DNA from: Saccharothrix sp. NRRL B-16348 | Lineage (GTDB): Bacteria; Actinomycetota; Actinomycetes; Mycobacteriales; Pseudonocardiaceae | Direction: 5' to 3' | Assembly (NCBI RefSeq): GCF_001280085.1 | Contig: NZ_LGED01000036.1 | Location: 1-6,854 of the forward strand | DNA: 6,854 nt | Part shown: positions 1 to 6,635 of the stretch, in pieces | Numbering within the stretch: the first letter of the stretch is position 1 | How the letters are laid out: each line of letters begins with the position of its first letter | Notes under the pieces: generated by a model | What the model saw: only the letters and a program-made list of their open reading frames with translations | Told to the model about the DNA's origin: nothing | Database searches by the model: none | Program-made: the position numbers and the translations under genes

Positions 1-1
1 T

Positions 2-178
2 GCGGCCCGTCATCTGGGCGGCAGCGTGGCGGCCGGGCTCGTCATGCCGGCGGTGATAACGGCTCCGTTCACGATGGTGCTGGCGCTTGCCGTGTGGGGG
101 TTCTTCGGGGCTACGGCCGTCTGGTACACGGTGCTTGTGCTGGTGGGCATGCTGGTCGTGCTCGGGCTGGTGCTGTCG
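2..178 (+). pseudogene. Partial integral membrane protein fragment, fused to a transposase remnant
   Basis: The reading frame is open at the left edge, so the true start lies outside the window; a GTG at 26 is the first start codon inside it. The visible part encodes roughly 59 residues with two hydrophobic stretches, one around AGLVMPAVITAPFTMVLALA and one around TVLVLVGMLVVLGLVLS, each long enough to span a membrane. The hydrophobic character stops abruptly at about 178, where the same frame becomes IS630 transposase sequence. I do not recognise the membrane protein family. I read this as the surviving part of a host gene joined by deletion or recombination to a decayed insertion sequence, not as a functional fusion. 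The protein could alternatively be expressed as a chimera if its upstream part is intact. Confidence 0.5.
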
Positions 179-505
179 GTGGACAACGGGGCCTCCCACC
201 GCAACTGGGCCGCCGCGGCCCGGATGAACGACGCCTTCCCCAACGCCCACATGATCCACTTACCGGCACACGCCTCGTGGTTGAACCAGGTGGAAATCTA
301 CTTCTCCGCCGTGCGGCGTAAAGCGCTCACCCCGGACGACTTCGGCGACCTCGACGAAGTCTCCGAACGGCTGCTGTCCTTCCAAGAGCACTACAACGCC
401 ACCGCCCAGCCCTTCGACTGGACCTTCACCCGCCACGACCTCAACCGGCTGCTCACACGGATCGGCCGCCATGACCGCCACGCCCCACAACCACGGACAG
501 CATGA
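179..505 (+). pseudogene. IS630-family transposase, C-terminal fragment
   Basis: This encodes the C-terminal third of an IS630/Tc1-mariner-type DDE transposase, the enzyme that cuts and rejoins element ends at TA targets. The second catalytic Asp is visible in VDNGASHR, and the final acidic residue in HASWLNQVEIYFSAVRRK, a hallmark of the family. The downstream segment TPDDFGDLDEVSERLLSF and a YNATAQPFDWTF stretch also match the usual C-terminus. The frame stops with TGA at 503-505. The N-terminal helix-turn-helix region and the first catalytic Asp are missing and replaced by unrelated membrane-protein sequence in the same frame. It therefore cannot be an active transposase. No clear terminal inverted repeat or TA duplication can be assigned around it. 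Confidence 0.85.
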
Positions 506-819
506 TCATCCCCGACGAACTAACGGTCGCAACCACTCGTCGCGGATGCGGGTAGCCCAGCAGGTCTCGTGCGGCTCGTTTGAGTGGGTTGATCTTGTAT
601 TCGCTCGTGCTTATCTGCACTTGGGGCTGACTGGCGCTCGGGGTGTCATCCTGGCTTCTCCTGCTGGTCAGCGGCATGCCAGAGGGCTGGGTGCCGGGGT
701 CGATGGCGCGATGGGCCCGTCTGGCTCTGGGGCTTCGCGCTCGGCTTCGCCCGAAGTCCGAGCGGCATGTCGATGCCCCGATCTCCGATCCAGCCTGCGG
801 CACTCGCGCGCGGCTATCC

Positions 820-825
820 TTGACA
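820..825 (+). promoter_or_regulatory. Possible -35 hexamer upstream of the DUF7019-like gene
   Basis: A perfect TTGACA lies 46 bases upstream of the preferred start at 872. At the usual 16-18 base spacing I see no good -10 hexamer; the only TATxxx, at 838, is just 12 bases away. The promoter assignment is therefore weak. Confidence 0.2.
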
Positions 826-858
826 CGAGTCCGGCGGTATGCCTCCTTGCGCGGCTTT

Positions 859-864
859 GAAAGG
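859..864 (+). promoter_or_regulatory. Ribosome binding site that sets the start at 872
   Basis: GAAAGG ends 7 bases before the ATG at 872, a good spacing. The alternative ATG at 866 would leave only one base and the ATG at 839 has no comparable site, so 872 is the preferred start. The resulting N-terminus, MRDLLYLSE, also fits the family's usual beginning. Confidence 0.6.
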
Positions 865-871
865 GATGTCA

Positions 872-1630
872 ATGCGCGATCTCCTGTATCTCTCGGAGAA
901 CAAAATGCGGGTCCTCAGTCCGCAGGTGCCACAGCAACTGCGGAAGAAGATCGGCTTCGAGACAGGGGTAAACGTTGGGTTTGCCTCGTTCAAGACCTCG
1001 CTCCCTAGCGAGCCCTCTAAATCATTGGTGACCATGCTGGACTCGGTCATCGAGATGATCGAGCAGGAACGGACGGTCAAGTGGTTCACGGAGGCGAACC
1101 TGCAGTCAGGTGACTGGGTCCAGTTCGAGGACGAGTTCTTCTACGGTGACGCAGCTTCTGGAAGAATAAAATCCGAACCAGTTGCGGACACTGGACTGGT
1201 GTATTTCGCCGCCCAGCGACCCCCTCATTGGAACACCTCTCGTGGTGGACCCGCCCGAACCCCTTTCGTGCTGGTGGGCTCATCTGCGAACGTCTTGGAC
1301 CGCTGGCAACCGCCCGACTCGCACGTCAAAGCGGTGGGCGCCTATTACATGGAGGCCGTGCTAGCGTACGCGGAGCGTCTCGCCGAACTGCCAGACGAGG
1401 CCACAGAGAGCGAATTAGCAGTTCCGGGCCACGGCGGCCACGCCCTCGTGGAAGCCCTCCGCTATCTGACTCCCATCACACAATCAGTTCGGCCGCATTC
1501 CGGTTGGGCAGCAGGACCGGTGACCATTAAAGGGCATGCTCGGGTCTTGGCAGCAGAGAAGGATAAAGTCTTGAGTCCCGCCGTTCTCGCCACTCCCCTT
1601 TACATTGAATACGCATCGATCGAGGACTGA
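872..1630 (+). CDS. DUF7019/SAVMC3_10250-like protein of unknown function
   Basis: The gene encodes 252 residues. The resemblance to the actinobacterial DUF7019/SAVMC3_10250 family is recalled from memory: a short N-terminal strand with the pattern RDLLYLSENKMRVL, a central LVYFAAQ strand, a FVLVGSSANVL strand, a helical YYMEAVLAYAERLAEL segment, and a C-terminus ending in LATPLYIEYA. No catalytic motif, signal peptide or membrane segment is visible, so it is probably cytosolic. I do not assign a biochemical function. It stands alone: it follows a transposase remnant and precedes the remnant of a recombinase gene on the opposite strand. Its codons are noticeably more A/T-rich than those of the neighbouring recombinases (for example AGA ATA AAA near 1163), consistent with separate acquisition. 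The stop codon lies inside an inverted repeat. The reading frame is very likely real; the family name is less certain. Confidence 0.75.
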   Translation: MRDLLYLSENKMRVLSPQVPQQLRKKIGFETGVNVGFASFKTSLPSEPSKSLVTMLDSVIEMIEQERTVKWFTEANLQSGDWVQFEDEFFYGDAASGRIKSEPVADTGLVYFAAQRPPHWNTSRGGPARTPFVLVGSSANVLDRWQPPDSHVKAVGAYYMEAVLAYAERLAELPDEATESELAVPGHGGHALVEALRYLTPITQSVRPHSGWAAGPVTIKGHARVLAAEKDKVLSPAVLATPLYIEYASIED

Positions 1631-1635
1631 TCGAT
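1615..1635 (+). repeat. Perfect 7-bp inverted repeat spanning the stop codon
   Basis: ATCGATC (1615-1621) and GATCGAT (1629-1635) are perfect inverted copies separated by seven bases, and the TGA stop at 1628-1630 lies within the structure. No T-run follows, so a canonical intrinsic terminator is not supported. It might act as a weak transcript 3'-end hairpin. Confidence 0.4.
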
Positions 1636-1775
1636 CACACTGTGGCCGATTTTATCTGTTACCTCTCGCCCCTCAGGTTCTACATTTAGACCGGACGCGC
1701 GAATCGCCGAACTCGATACAGATTAGCGTAATCCGCTTCCCCTGGAAGGCCTAGTACCTCGTTACCGATGCCTAT

Positions 1776-2063
1776 TCACGTTACGACTGGTCGGACGCTG
1801 GGGGTTGTCATTGGAGCTTCCCGAAGGTCAGCGGCCCGCGTGAGGGCCGGGATACCGAGGGCGACGGTAGGTCGCCGGAGCCGACGTCGGGTGTCGTCGC
1901 GTTTGGCTCGCAGGAAGGTCAGGGTCATATCGATGCCCTCGATCTCACCGGCCCAGCCTTCGGCCTCGGCACGGGTGCGGCGGTCGACCAGGTCGGTTTC
2001 GAGTTCGTCGAGCCGGGCGAGCATCTTGGGGTTGACGTGCAGCATCGGGCAGCGGATGCAGGC
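1776..2063 (-). pseudogene. C-terminal piece of an interrupted resident tyrosine recombinase
   Basis: Read on the minus strand, this begins within a Cys-rich motif (ACIRCPML) and continues through a helical segment containing EAEGWAGEIEGIDMTL. It ends with RRPTVALGIPALTRAAD followed by a short tail and TGA. This parallels the C-terminus of the large recombinase ending at 2525, which has REGWLGEVEGLQVSL and then VALGMPAF, so the two genes are related but well diverged. The motif is cut at its alanine codon: upstream the frame reads only three more sense codons before a TAG at 2073-2075. The missing upstream half of the motif (CQHEHA) is found at 6344-6361 on the same strand. The two pieces are best read as one gene split by the element between them. 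This piece has no catalytic residues and no start signal of its own. Confidence 0.8.
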
Positions 2064-2067
2064 TTCT

Positions 2068-2075
2068 CTGAACTA
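2068..2075 (+). repeat. Left-end inverted repeat copy of the recombinase element
   Basis: CTGAACTA lies just inside the left boundary of the insertion. The same eight bases occur in inverted orientation at 6329-6336 just inside the right boundary. Sequence beyond the eight bases is only partly similar. It is a candidate recombinase binding arm. Confidence 0.5.
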
Positions 2076-2093
2076 GCGTCGGTGCACTTTAAC

Positions 2094-2110
2094 GACGACC
2101 ACAGGTCGTC
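2094..2110. repeat. Perfect 7-bp hairpin near the left element end
   Basis: GACGACC and GGTCGTC form a perfect inverted repeat around a three-base ACA loop. It sits about 30 bases inside the element and 55 bases upstream of the S1-like gene's start. It could be an operator or a 5' leader hairpin for that gene, or a recombinase accessory site; the sequence alone does not decide. No matching hairpin is obvious at the right end. Confidence 0.4.
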
Positions 2111-2154
2111 CGAGATCGGAAGACCGAGCTGTCGGGGGCATGTAAGGATGTTGT

Positions 2155-2160
2155 GGGAGG
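2155..2160 (+). promoter_or_regulatory. Ribosome binding site of the S1-like gene
   Basis: GGGAGG ends 4 bases before the ATG at 2165. An in-frame GTG at 2153 would place this site inside the coding region, so 2165 is preferred. Confidence 0.6.
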
Positions 2161-2164
2161 TCAG

Positions 2165-2482
2165 ATGGAGCCACAAGCGCGGCGCAGGTACGACGTCGTT
2201 CACTGCTCGGTGGTCGGCCATGCGCGGTACGGGCTTCTGGTCGAATCCGAGGACGGCGAGCACGGATTCGTGGACAGCTCGTACATCACGGACAAGCCGG
2301 GCGAGCCGTGGCCTGCGGTGGGTGGGCGGTTGCGGTGCGTGGTCTTGGGCTATACGGAGGAAGGCAGGCTCCGAGTCGCGGCGACGCCCCTGTTCGTCGA
2401 GATGGTGGCCGCAGCAGACGACCCTGTCACGGCAGTGGATGAGTGGAGTCTGCTGACAGGTAGAGGGCGACGGCACGAGTGA
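2165..2482 (+). CDS. Small S1/OB-fold-like protein, probable element cargo
   Basis: The gene encodes 105 residues. Residues 9-75 follow the pattern of an S1-type OB-fold RNA-binding domain: an opening strand (YDVVHCSVVGHARYGLLVE), a glycine turn before GFVDSSYITD, then a VGGRLRCVVLGY strand pair and a closing GRLRVAATP strand. The C-terminal 30 residues are acidic and then basic, with no recognised motif. No signal peptide or membrane segment is seen. Proteins of this size in actinomycetes are usually annotated hypothetical, and RNA binding is inferred from the fold pattern only. It lies inside the recombinase element, convergent with the large recombinase and separated from it by 42 bases. 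It is either cargo or an accessory gene in the position where Tn554 has tnpC, to which I see no similarity. The start is chosen on its strong ribosome binding site. Confidence 0.7.
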   Translation: MEPQARRRYDVVHCSVVGHARYGLLVESEDGEHGFVDSSYITDKPGEPWPAVGGRLRCVVLGYTEEGRLRVAATPLFVEMVAAADDPVTAVDEWSLLTGRGRRHE

Positions 2483-2524
2483 AGTGTCCGCCTTCCGCCC
2501 GGCATACCAGTGCGTTGTGTGTCG

Positions 2525-5016
2525 TCAGCTCTGCGGTGATGTGGATGTTGTTCGACCGGCGAGTGAGGTGAAGGCGGGCATGCCGAGCGCGACCGCGCCG
2601 GTGGGGCGTTGGAGCGCGGTGTCGATCTGGGCGATCTTGTCTTTGGCTCCCGTCAGGCTGACTTGTAGTCCCTCGACTTCCCCGAGCCATCCTTCGCGCT
2701 TGGCCTCGATAATACGAGCCTTCAGATTGTCGCGGATCTCCTCCAACCGTGGTCGTTGCGCCGGGTCGGGCCGCAGTAGTGAACATCTGACGCAAGCATG
2801 CTCATGGACGCAAGGTGATCCGAATGCTCGTGCGCAGGTCCCGACAGACACCTTCCTTTTCTCGAAGTGTGCGAGGAAGGAGTCCCATTCTTGATCGGTC
2901 GGGGTCCGGTATTCTTCGCTGGGTCGGGTCGTCCGTCGGCGGGCGATGAACGCCCGGTGTGCTTCGATCGCCTCGGCGGGATAGACGGCCTTGTAGCCCA
3001 TTGTCGTGTCGATGGATTTGTGTCCGCAGATGACTTGGGCGATGTGGGGCGGCAGGCCGCTCATGATGGCGTCCGTGACGAAGATTCTCCGGAAATCGTG
3101 GGGTGAGAACATGAGCGGGTCGCCGCCGGCGTCGGTGAGGCCGGTTGCTGCGAGCGCGTTGATCAGCAGTTTGCGGATCGCGGTAGGCGTGAATGGCCGG
3201 TTCTCGCTGCCGATGGAGCGTTGGAACAGCAGCGGCATCGGTGGGTTCCAGACTCTCTCCCGGATGTCGTAGGACGCCACGAGCGGTATCGCGCCGTTGG
3301 GCGCACGCAGCCGGTTGACCATGGCGCTGAGGACGTCCGTGAGCTCGGGGCTGACGAGTAGAAGTCGCTCCGTGTCGGTCTTCGACGGGGCGATCTGCAG
3401 CAACGGCACGAGCTCGCCGGTGGAGGGCAGCCGGTATTCGGTGATGCTGTGGTGGCTCAGCTCCAGCATCTCCTCGCAGCGGATCCCTGTCAGCCGCAGG
3501 ACTTCGATGGTCGAGAAGGACCAGAACGCCTCCTCATCCTCATAGGACAGATTGCGCCGCTTGCCGGTGGCCGTTTCCTCGGCCCAGACATGCCGGCCGA
3601 TGGACGTGGGGGCGATTGCCCTGCGCAGCGCGCCGTCGGTGCTGGGGATCGGTTCTCCGGGCTGGGTGCCCTGGGCCGCCCGCAGCCGTCGCTCCGAGGT
3701 GAGGCGGCGTTCGTGGGCCGTTCGTCCAGAACGGGCAGGACGGGCAGCCGCTCGCGGGTGCGCTGGTCCATGCGGGCCTTGCGGTGCTTGAGCTCCTTGG
3801 CGCGGCCGATCTCGGCGTCACTGATCGGGCAGGGCACGGCCCACGGCGCCCAGCGGCCTGGGTCGTCGACGGCCCATTGGGCGATGTCCAGATAGAAGGC
3901 CCGCACCCGGAGCAACTCGTCCTTGGCGTTGATACGGGGGCTGGAGATCTCGATCTGCTCGCCGGCGGCGTTGGTGGTGATGCGTTTCTTCGTGCTCAGG
4001 TCCTCCTTCCATGCCCGAGTCGTCTCCGGTGGCAGGCGCAGCGTGTCGATGCCCGGCGAGAGGTCCTCGATCCGGGCCCAGAACAGGCCGGCCAGGGTCC
4101 GGGAGACCGCGTCGATACTGGCGAAGTCCAGAGACGGCTGCCGTTCCCGCAGATAGTCCACGATCAGGTCACGGATCGGTCGACACCGGAGCGGATAGCG
4201 GTCCACCAGCTCTTCGATGCTCAGCTGGCCCGCCGCCAGCCCGAAGGCGCGGATCGTGTGGGGTGCGTCCTCGGGAAAGATGCCCAGAGCGCGCAGCCGC
4301 AGGTAGAAGTCGACCTTCTTCTGGCCGCCGCGCACGTGCACGAGGCGTTGCGTGTCGGCCAACTCGACGCAGTCGCCGACGGTGATGTCGGTGACCAGGC
4401 CGCCCTTGCAGGCCAGCAGTGTCGCGGCCCTGCTCGCGGCGATCCGCGCGTCCAGGGCGGAACCCGCCGGCCCGGCGTCGGCCAGCCGGCGCAGCCGGGC
4501 GAACCCGTCGGGGTCCCTGGTCTGCTCCATCGCGGTCGCGAGGTGGCGGTGTCTGCGGGTGAGCATCCATGGCAGGCCGGGGCGGATGACGTCGCCGCAG
4601 ATCAGCATCAACAGGCCCGAGGACAGGTCCTCCGGGTCGTAGGAGGCGGACTCGCCGCGCTCACGCAGCCACTCCAGTGGAAGTTCCACCCAGGTGGCAC
4701 CGGGACGGTCCTCGGCTCCGCCGGCCAGCCAGCGCTCCTGCCAGGTGTTGCCGGGCTGGGAGGACAGCCAGCGCAGCAGCTTGGCGACCCCGCGGCGTCG
4801 CCCCGCCCGAGTCGCCTTGATCTCGGGGAGAAACGGCGGGGACGTCAGCCTCCGGAGCGTTTCCTCCGACGTCTGCGCGGTATGAGGCCACTGCTGTTGG
4901 GCTGGGCGAGGAGGAAAACGTTCCCGTAGCTGCGTGTTCCTCGCCCGCGCCTGGGCCTCGGTGGCGTTGGCCACGGCCAGTGGCTTGCGGGCGGTGTGCT
5001 TGGCGGTGGTCGTCAC
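2525..5016 (-). pseudogene. Large tyrosine recombinase (TnpB-like), 830 codons, single frameshift
   Basis: This is a site-specific DNA recombinase of the phage-integrase superfamily. It starts at a GTG (5016-5014) with a strong GGGAGG site and overlaps the upstream recombinase by GTGA, so translation is probably coupled. Codons 1-433 give a long N-terminal region. The frame is then lost near 3717 and continues in a second frame to TGA at 2525-2527. The total of 2492 bases is one short of 831 codons. Counting one restored codon, the catalytic domain has Arg513 (LTGIRCEEML), probable Lys546, His640 and Arg643 (HDFRRIF), His666 (GHK) and nucleophile Tyr675, nine residues after His666. A Cys/His cluster follows (CVHEHACVRC, 736-745), possibly zinc-binding, and then a charged helical C-terminus. 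All catalytic residues lie after the frameshift. An intact gene with one base miscalled is the alternative. Confidence 0.85.
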
Positions 5017-6269
5017 AAGGGCCTCCCGAACAGCACGCTCAACGACTCCGGGTCATAGCCCGGCACCGGGGGCGGCGGGACCGGCTCGGCACGCCGCTCG
5101 GCCTGGCGGGCGTGATGGGCCAGCACTCCCGCCACGACTTCCTCCTTGGTAGGAGTCAGATACAGCTCCGTAGTGGTCAGATGCGCGTGGCCCAGGACCC
5201 ACTGCACGTCGCTCAACGTCAGCTGCGGGTCGCGGGCCATCCGCGTCGCCGCGCTGTGGCGCAGGTCGTGCAGGGTCCAATCGGCGCCGAGAACGACGTT
5301 GGCCCGCTCGAACATGCGGTGGGCGGCGTGATAGGCCAGCGGCCGGTGAGGACGGCGCAGGGTCCACCACAGTGGTTGGGTCCGGCCACGCGGCACCTTG
5401 CCGCGCAGGTCCTCCTGATACAGCCTCAGCCACACGAACGCGTCCGTCGACGCCGGCACCTGCTGCGCCGCGCGGGATCCCTTGCGCAGCACCGTGATCA
5501 GCTGCTGACCGGGTTCGACATCGCAATGGCGCACCCCGAGCAGCTCTGAGGCCCGCACCCCGGTGGAGACCCAGAACGCCACCAGTGCCCTGTCCCGGTT
5601 CGACGACAGGGCGGCGAACAGTTCGTTGAACCGGTCGTCCGGGATCGCCCGGGGAATCCGCCGCGGCACACTCGGTCGGTAGCGGCCCGTGCGCTCGTGT
5701 TTCCACTCGTCCATCGGGTTGTGGTGGGCGTGCGCCCGCCGCGCCCGGCGGGAGGCGTCCAGCGGGAATGGGTTGAGGATCGGGCCGGTGCCCGCGTCGC
5801 GGTGGAAGTCGTAGAAGCCACGCAGGACCGTTTCGCTGTGGGCGACGGTGGCCGGTGCGTATCCGTCCCGAAGCGCGGGCTTGCCGGTCACCGGATTGGG
5901 GGCGCCCACCGTCTTGGCCGTCGGGCTCCCGTTTCGGGGCTCGGGATTCTGCTTGCGTTGCTTGACCGCGAGTTGGATCCAGCAGCTGAAGTCCCGCGCC
6001 TCAAGCCGGGTCGCCCTGTCCCAGCCGACGTCCACCGCGTGCAGGAATCGCCACCACCTCAACAGATCCATGCCGTACGAGCGCAGCGTCGCCACCGACC
6101 TCCCAGCAGCCAGCAGCTCTCGCAGGAACCCGGCCACCGGAGCAACTGGAGCCCCATCGGCGCCGAGCAATCGGTAGGGCTCCCACCTGTCGCCCGTGGA
6201 GATGAGCTGCCCAGTACGGGGCACAACAAGGCAAGACAGGTCCCTGTCCGCCTTCGCCGATTCGATCAC
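5013..6269 (-). CDS. Tyrosine recombinase (TnpA-like), 418 residues
   Basis: This is a complete member of the phage-integrase/tyrosine recombinase superfamily, which breaks and rejoins DNA through a phosphotyrosine intermediate. An N-terminal core-binding (SAM-like) domain spans roughly residues 40-160 (LRSYGMDLLRWWRFLHAV). The catalytic domain follows, with Arg239 (STGVRASELL), probable Lys263, His334 and Arg337 followed by His338 (LHDLRHSAATRM), His361 (LGHAHLTTTELY) and nucleophile Tyr370, nine residues after His361. Every signature residue is present. The GTG at 6269 is the first start after an in-frame TAG at 6279-6281. It lacks a clear ribosome binding site, so leaderless translation, coupling to the upstream remnant frame or a later start are possible. 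Its TGA overlaps the next recombinase's GTG. Size and order resemble TnpA of Tn554. Confidence 0.9.
   Translation of the reverse strand: MIESAKADRDLSCLVVPRTGQLISTGDRWEPYRLLGADGAPVAPVAGFLRELLAAGRSVATLRSYGMDLLRWWRFLHAVDVGWDRATRLEARDFSCWIQLAVKQRKQNPEPRNGSPTAKTVGAPNPVTGKPALRDGYAPATVAHSETVLRGFYDFHRDAGTGPILNPFPLDASRRARRAHAHHNPMDEWKHERTGRYRPSVPRRIPRAIPDDRFNELFAALSSNRDRALVAFWVSTGVRASELLGVRHCDVEPGQQLITVLRKGSRAAQQVPASTDAFVWLRLYQEDLRGKVPRGRTQPLWWTLRRPHRPLAYHAAHRMFERANVVLGADWTLHDLRHSAATRMARDPQLTLSDVQWVLGHAHLTTTELYLTPTKEEVVAGVLAHHARQAERRAEPVPPPPVPGYDPESLSVLFGRPL
5022..5027 (-). promoter_or_regulatory. Ribosome binding site of the large recombinase
   Basis: On the minus strand GGGAGG precedes the GTG start (5016-5014) by 5 bases. 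It lies inside the 3' end of the upstream recombinase gene, which supports coupled translation of the pair and fixes this start. Confidence 0.65.
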
Positions 6270-6328
6270 GCGGGCAAGCTATCGGCCCTGCCAGTGGACA
6301 GGGTCAGGAGCTGCCCAAACTCGGCAGT

Positions 6329-6336
6329 TAGTTCAG
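6329..6336 (-). repeat. Right-end inverted repeat copy of the recombinase element
   Basis: TAGTTCAG on the plus strand is the exact reverse complement of the CTGAACTA at the left end. It is 7 bases inside the right boundary at 6343 and about 60 bases upstream of the first recombinase's start. Confidence 0.5.
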
Positions 6337-6343
6337 TCAACGG

Positions 6344-6634
6344 GGCGTGTTCGTGCTGGCAGGGCGTTCCGTAGGGGCGTCCGCAGGAGCCGAGTTCGAC
6401 CTTGCGCTTGTCGAAGTGTTCGTCGAACTCGGCCAATTCCTCGTTGGTGGCGTCGCGGTATTCCTCGATCGGGCGGAGTTCGCGGCGGTAGTTGAGGAAG
6501 GCGACGTAGTGGCGGACGATGTCCTCGTCGAAGACGGCGACGTAGCCGCGGGTGGTCTGGATGTTGAGGTGGCCGAGCAGGGCTGCGCCGATGTGGATGG
6601 GCAGGCCGCTGTTGACCAGCTCGGTGGCGAAGAG
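6344..6634 (-). pseudogene. Middle piece of the interrupted resident tyrosine recombinase
   Basis: The minus strand encodes the last part of a recombinase catalytic domain. LFATELVNSGLPIHI is followed by GHLNIQTTRGY, which has the box-II His and nucleophile Tyr nine residues apart, and then by EEYRDATNEELAEFDEHFDK and the motif CGRPYGTPCQHEHA. The order matches the large recombinase in this window (GHKSIDTTMGY, EEYRTPTDQEWDSFLAHFEK, CVHEHAC). The catalytic Arg and the HxxR motif, expected just before LFATE, are absent because homology ends at about 6634. At its other end the frame leaves the homologous sequence after HEHA and reads 25 codons of element end sequence. It then stops at TGA 6268-6266, overlapping the next recombinase's GTG. 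The rest of the motif lies at 1776-2063. It is a remnant without activity. Confidence 0.8.
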
Positions 6635-6635
6635 G

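Larger units (their letters stand above)
506..871. other. 366-base stretch with no recognisable gene
   Basis: This region separates the transposase remnant from the DUF7019-like gene. Frames are open on both strands, but none starts with a convincing ribosome binding site or gives a protein I recognise. A minus-strand frame around 520-610 reads SEYKINPLKRAARDLLGYPH, which looks more protein-like than the rest. It could be the tail of another decayed mobile-element gene, but I cannot name it. An 8-base GAACTAAC at 517-524 matches the core of the right end of the recombinase element further along. The 3' end of the region holds the upstream signals of the next gene. Confidence 0.4.
2061..6343 (-). 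mobile_element. Tandem tyrosine-recombinase element, about 4.3 kb, inserted in a recombinase gene
   Basis: The boundaries come from the split resident gene: its coding sequence stops matching at GGC 2061-2063 and resumes at GGC 6344-6346, so the exact ends are uncertain by these three bases. Near both ends is an inverted CTGAACTA (2068-2075 and, reversed, 6329-6336). If the left GGC is counted as part of the element, each copy lies exactly 7 bases from its end. The unit carries two overlapping minus-strand tyrosine recombinases, the second frameshifted, and a convergent plus-strand S1-like gene. Adjacent recombinases of unequal size resemble TnpA/TnpB of Tn554, which also inserts without a substantial target duplication. 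Tn554 lacks terminal inverted repeats, however, whereas RIT (recombinase-in-trio) elements have them. The family placement is therefore inference; the split of the resident gene is seen directly. Confidence 0.75.

Noticed and set aside
453..872. Minus-strand open frame of 139 codons opposite the gap and the IS630 tail
   Set aside because: Most of it is low-complexity Arg/Ser/Ala with no family match. Only the section near 520-610 looks protein-like, which is not enough to call a gene.
2483..2524. Possible bidirectional terminator between the convergent S1-like and large recombinase genes
   Set aside because: No stable hairpin with a T-run is visible on either strand in these 42 bases.
2789..2814. 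Direct repeat GACGCAAG, two copies 18 bases apart
   Set aside because: It encodes the two Cys-Val pairs of CVHEHACVRC on the minus strand, so it is explained by the protein motif.
3784..4929. Long plus-strand open frame of 381 codons
   Set aside because: It is antisense to the large recombinase, is rich in Gly, Arg, Gln and Ala with no recognisable domain, and has no ribosome binding site. High GC keeps the opposite strand open.
4980..5706. Open frames on both strands overlapping the 418-residue recombinase
   Set aside because: They are shadows of a gene whose catalytic residues are all present in another frame.
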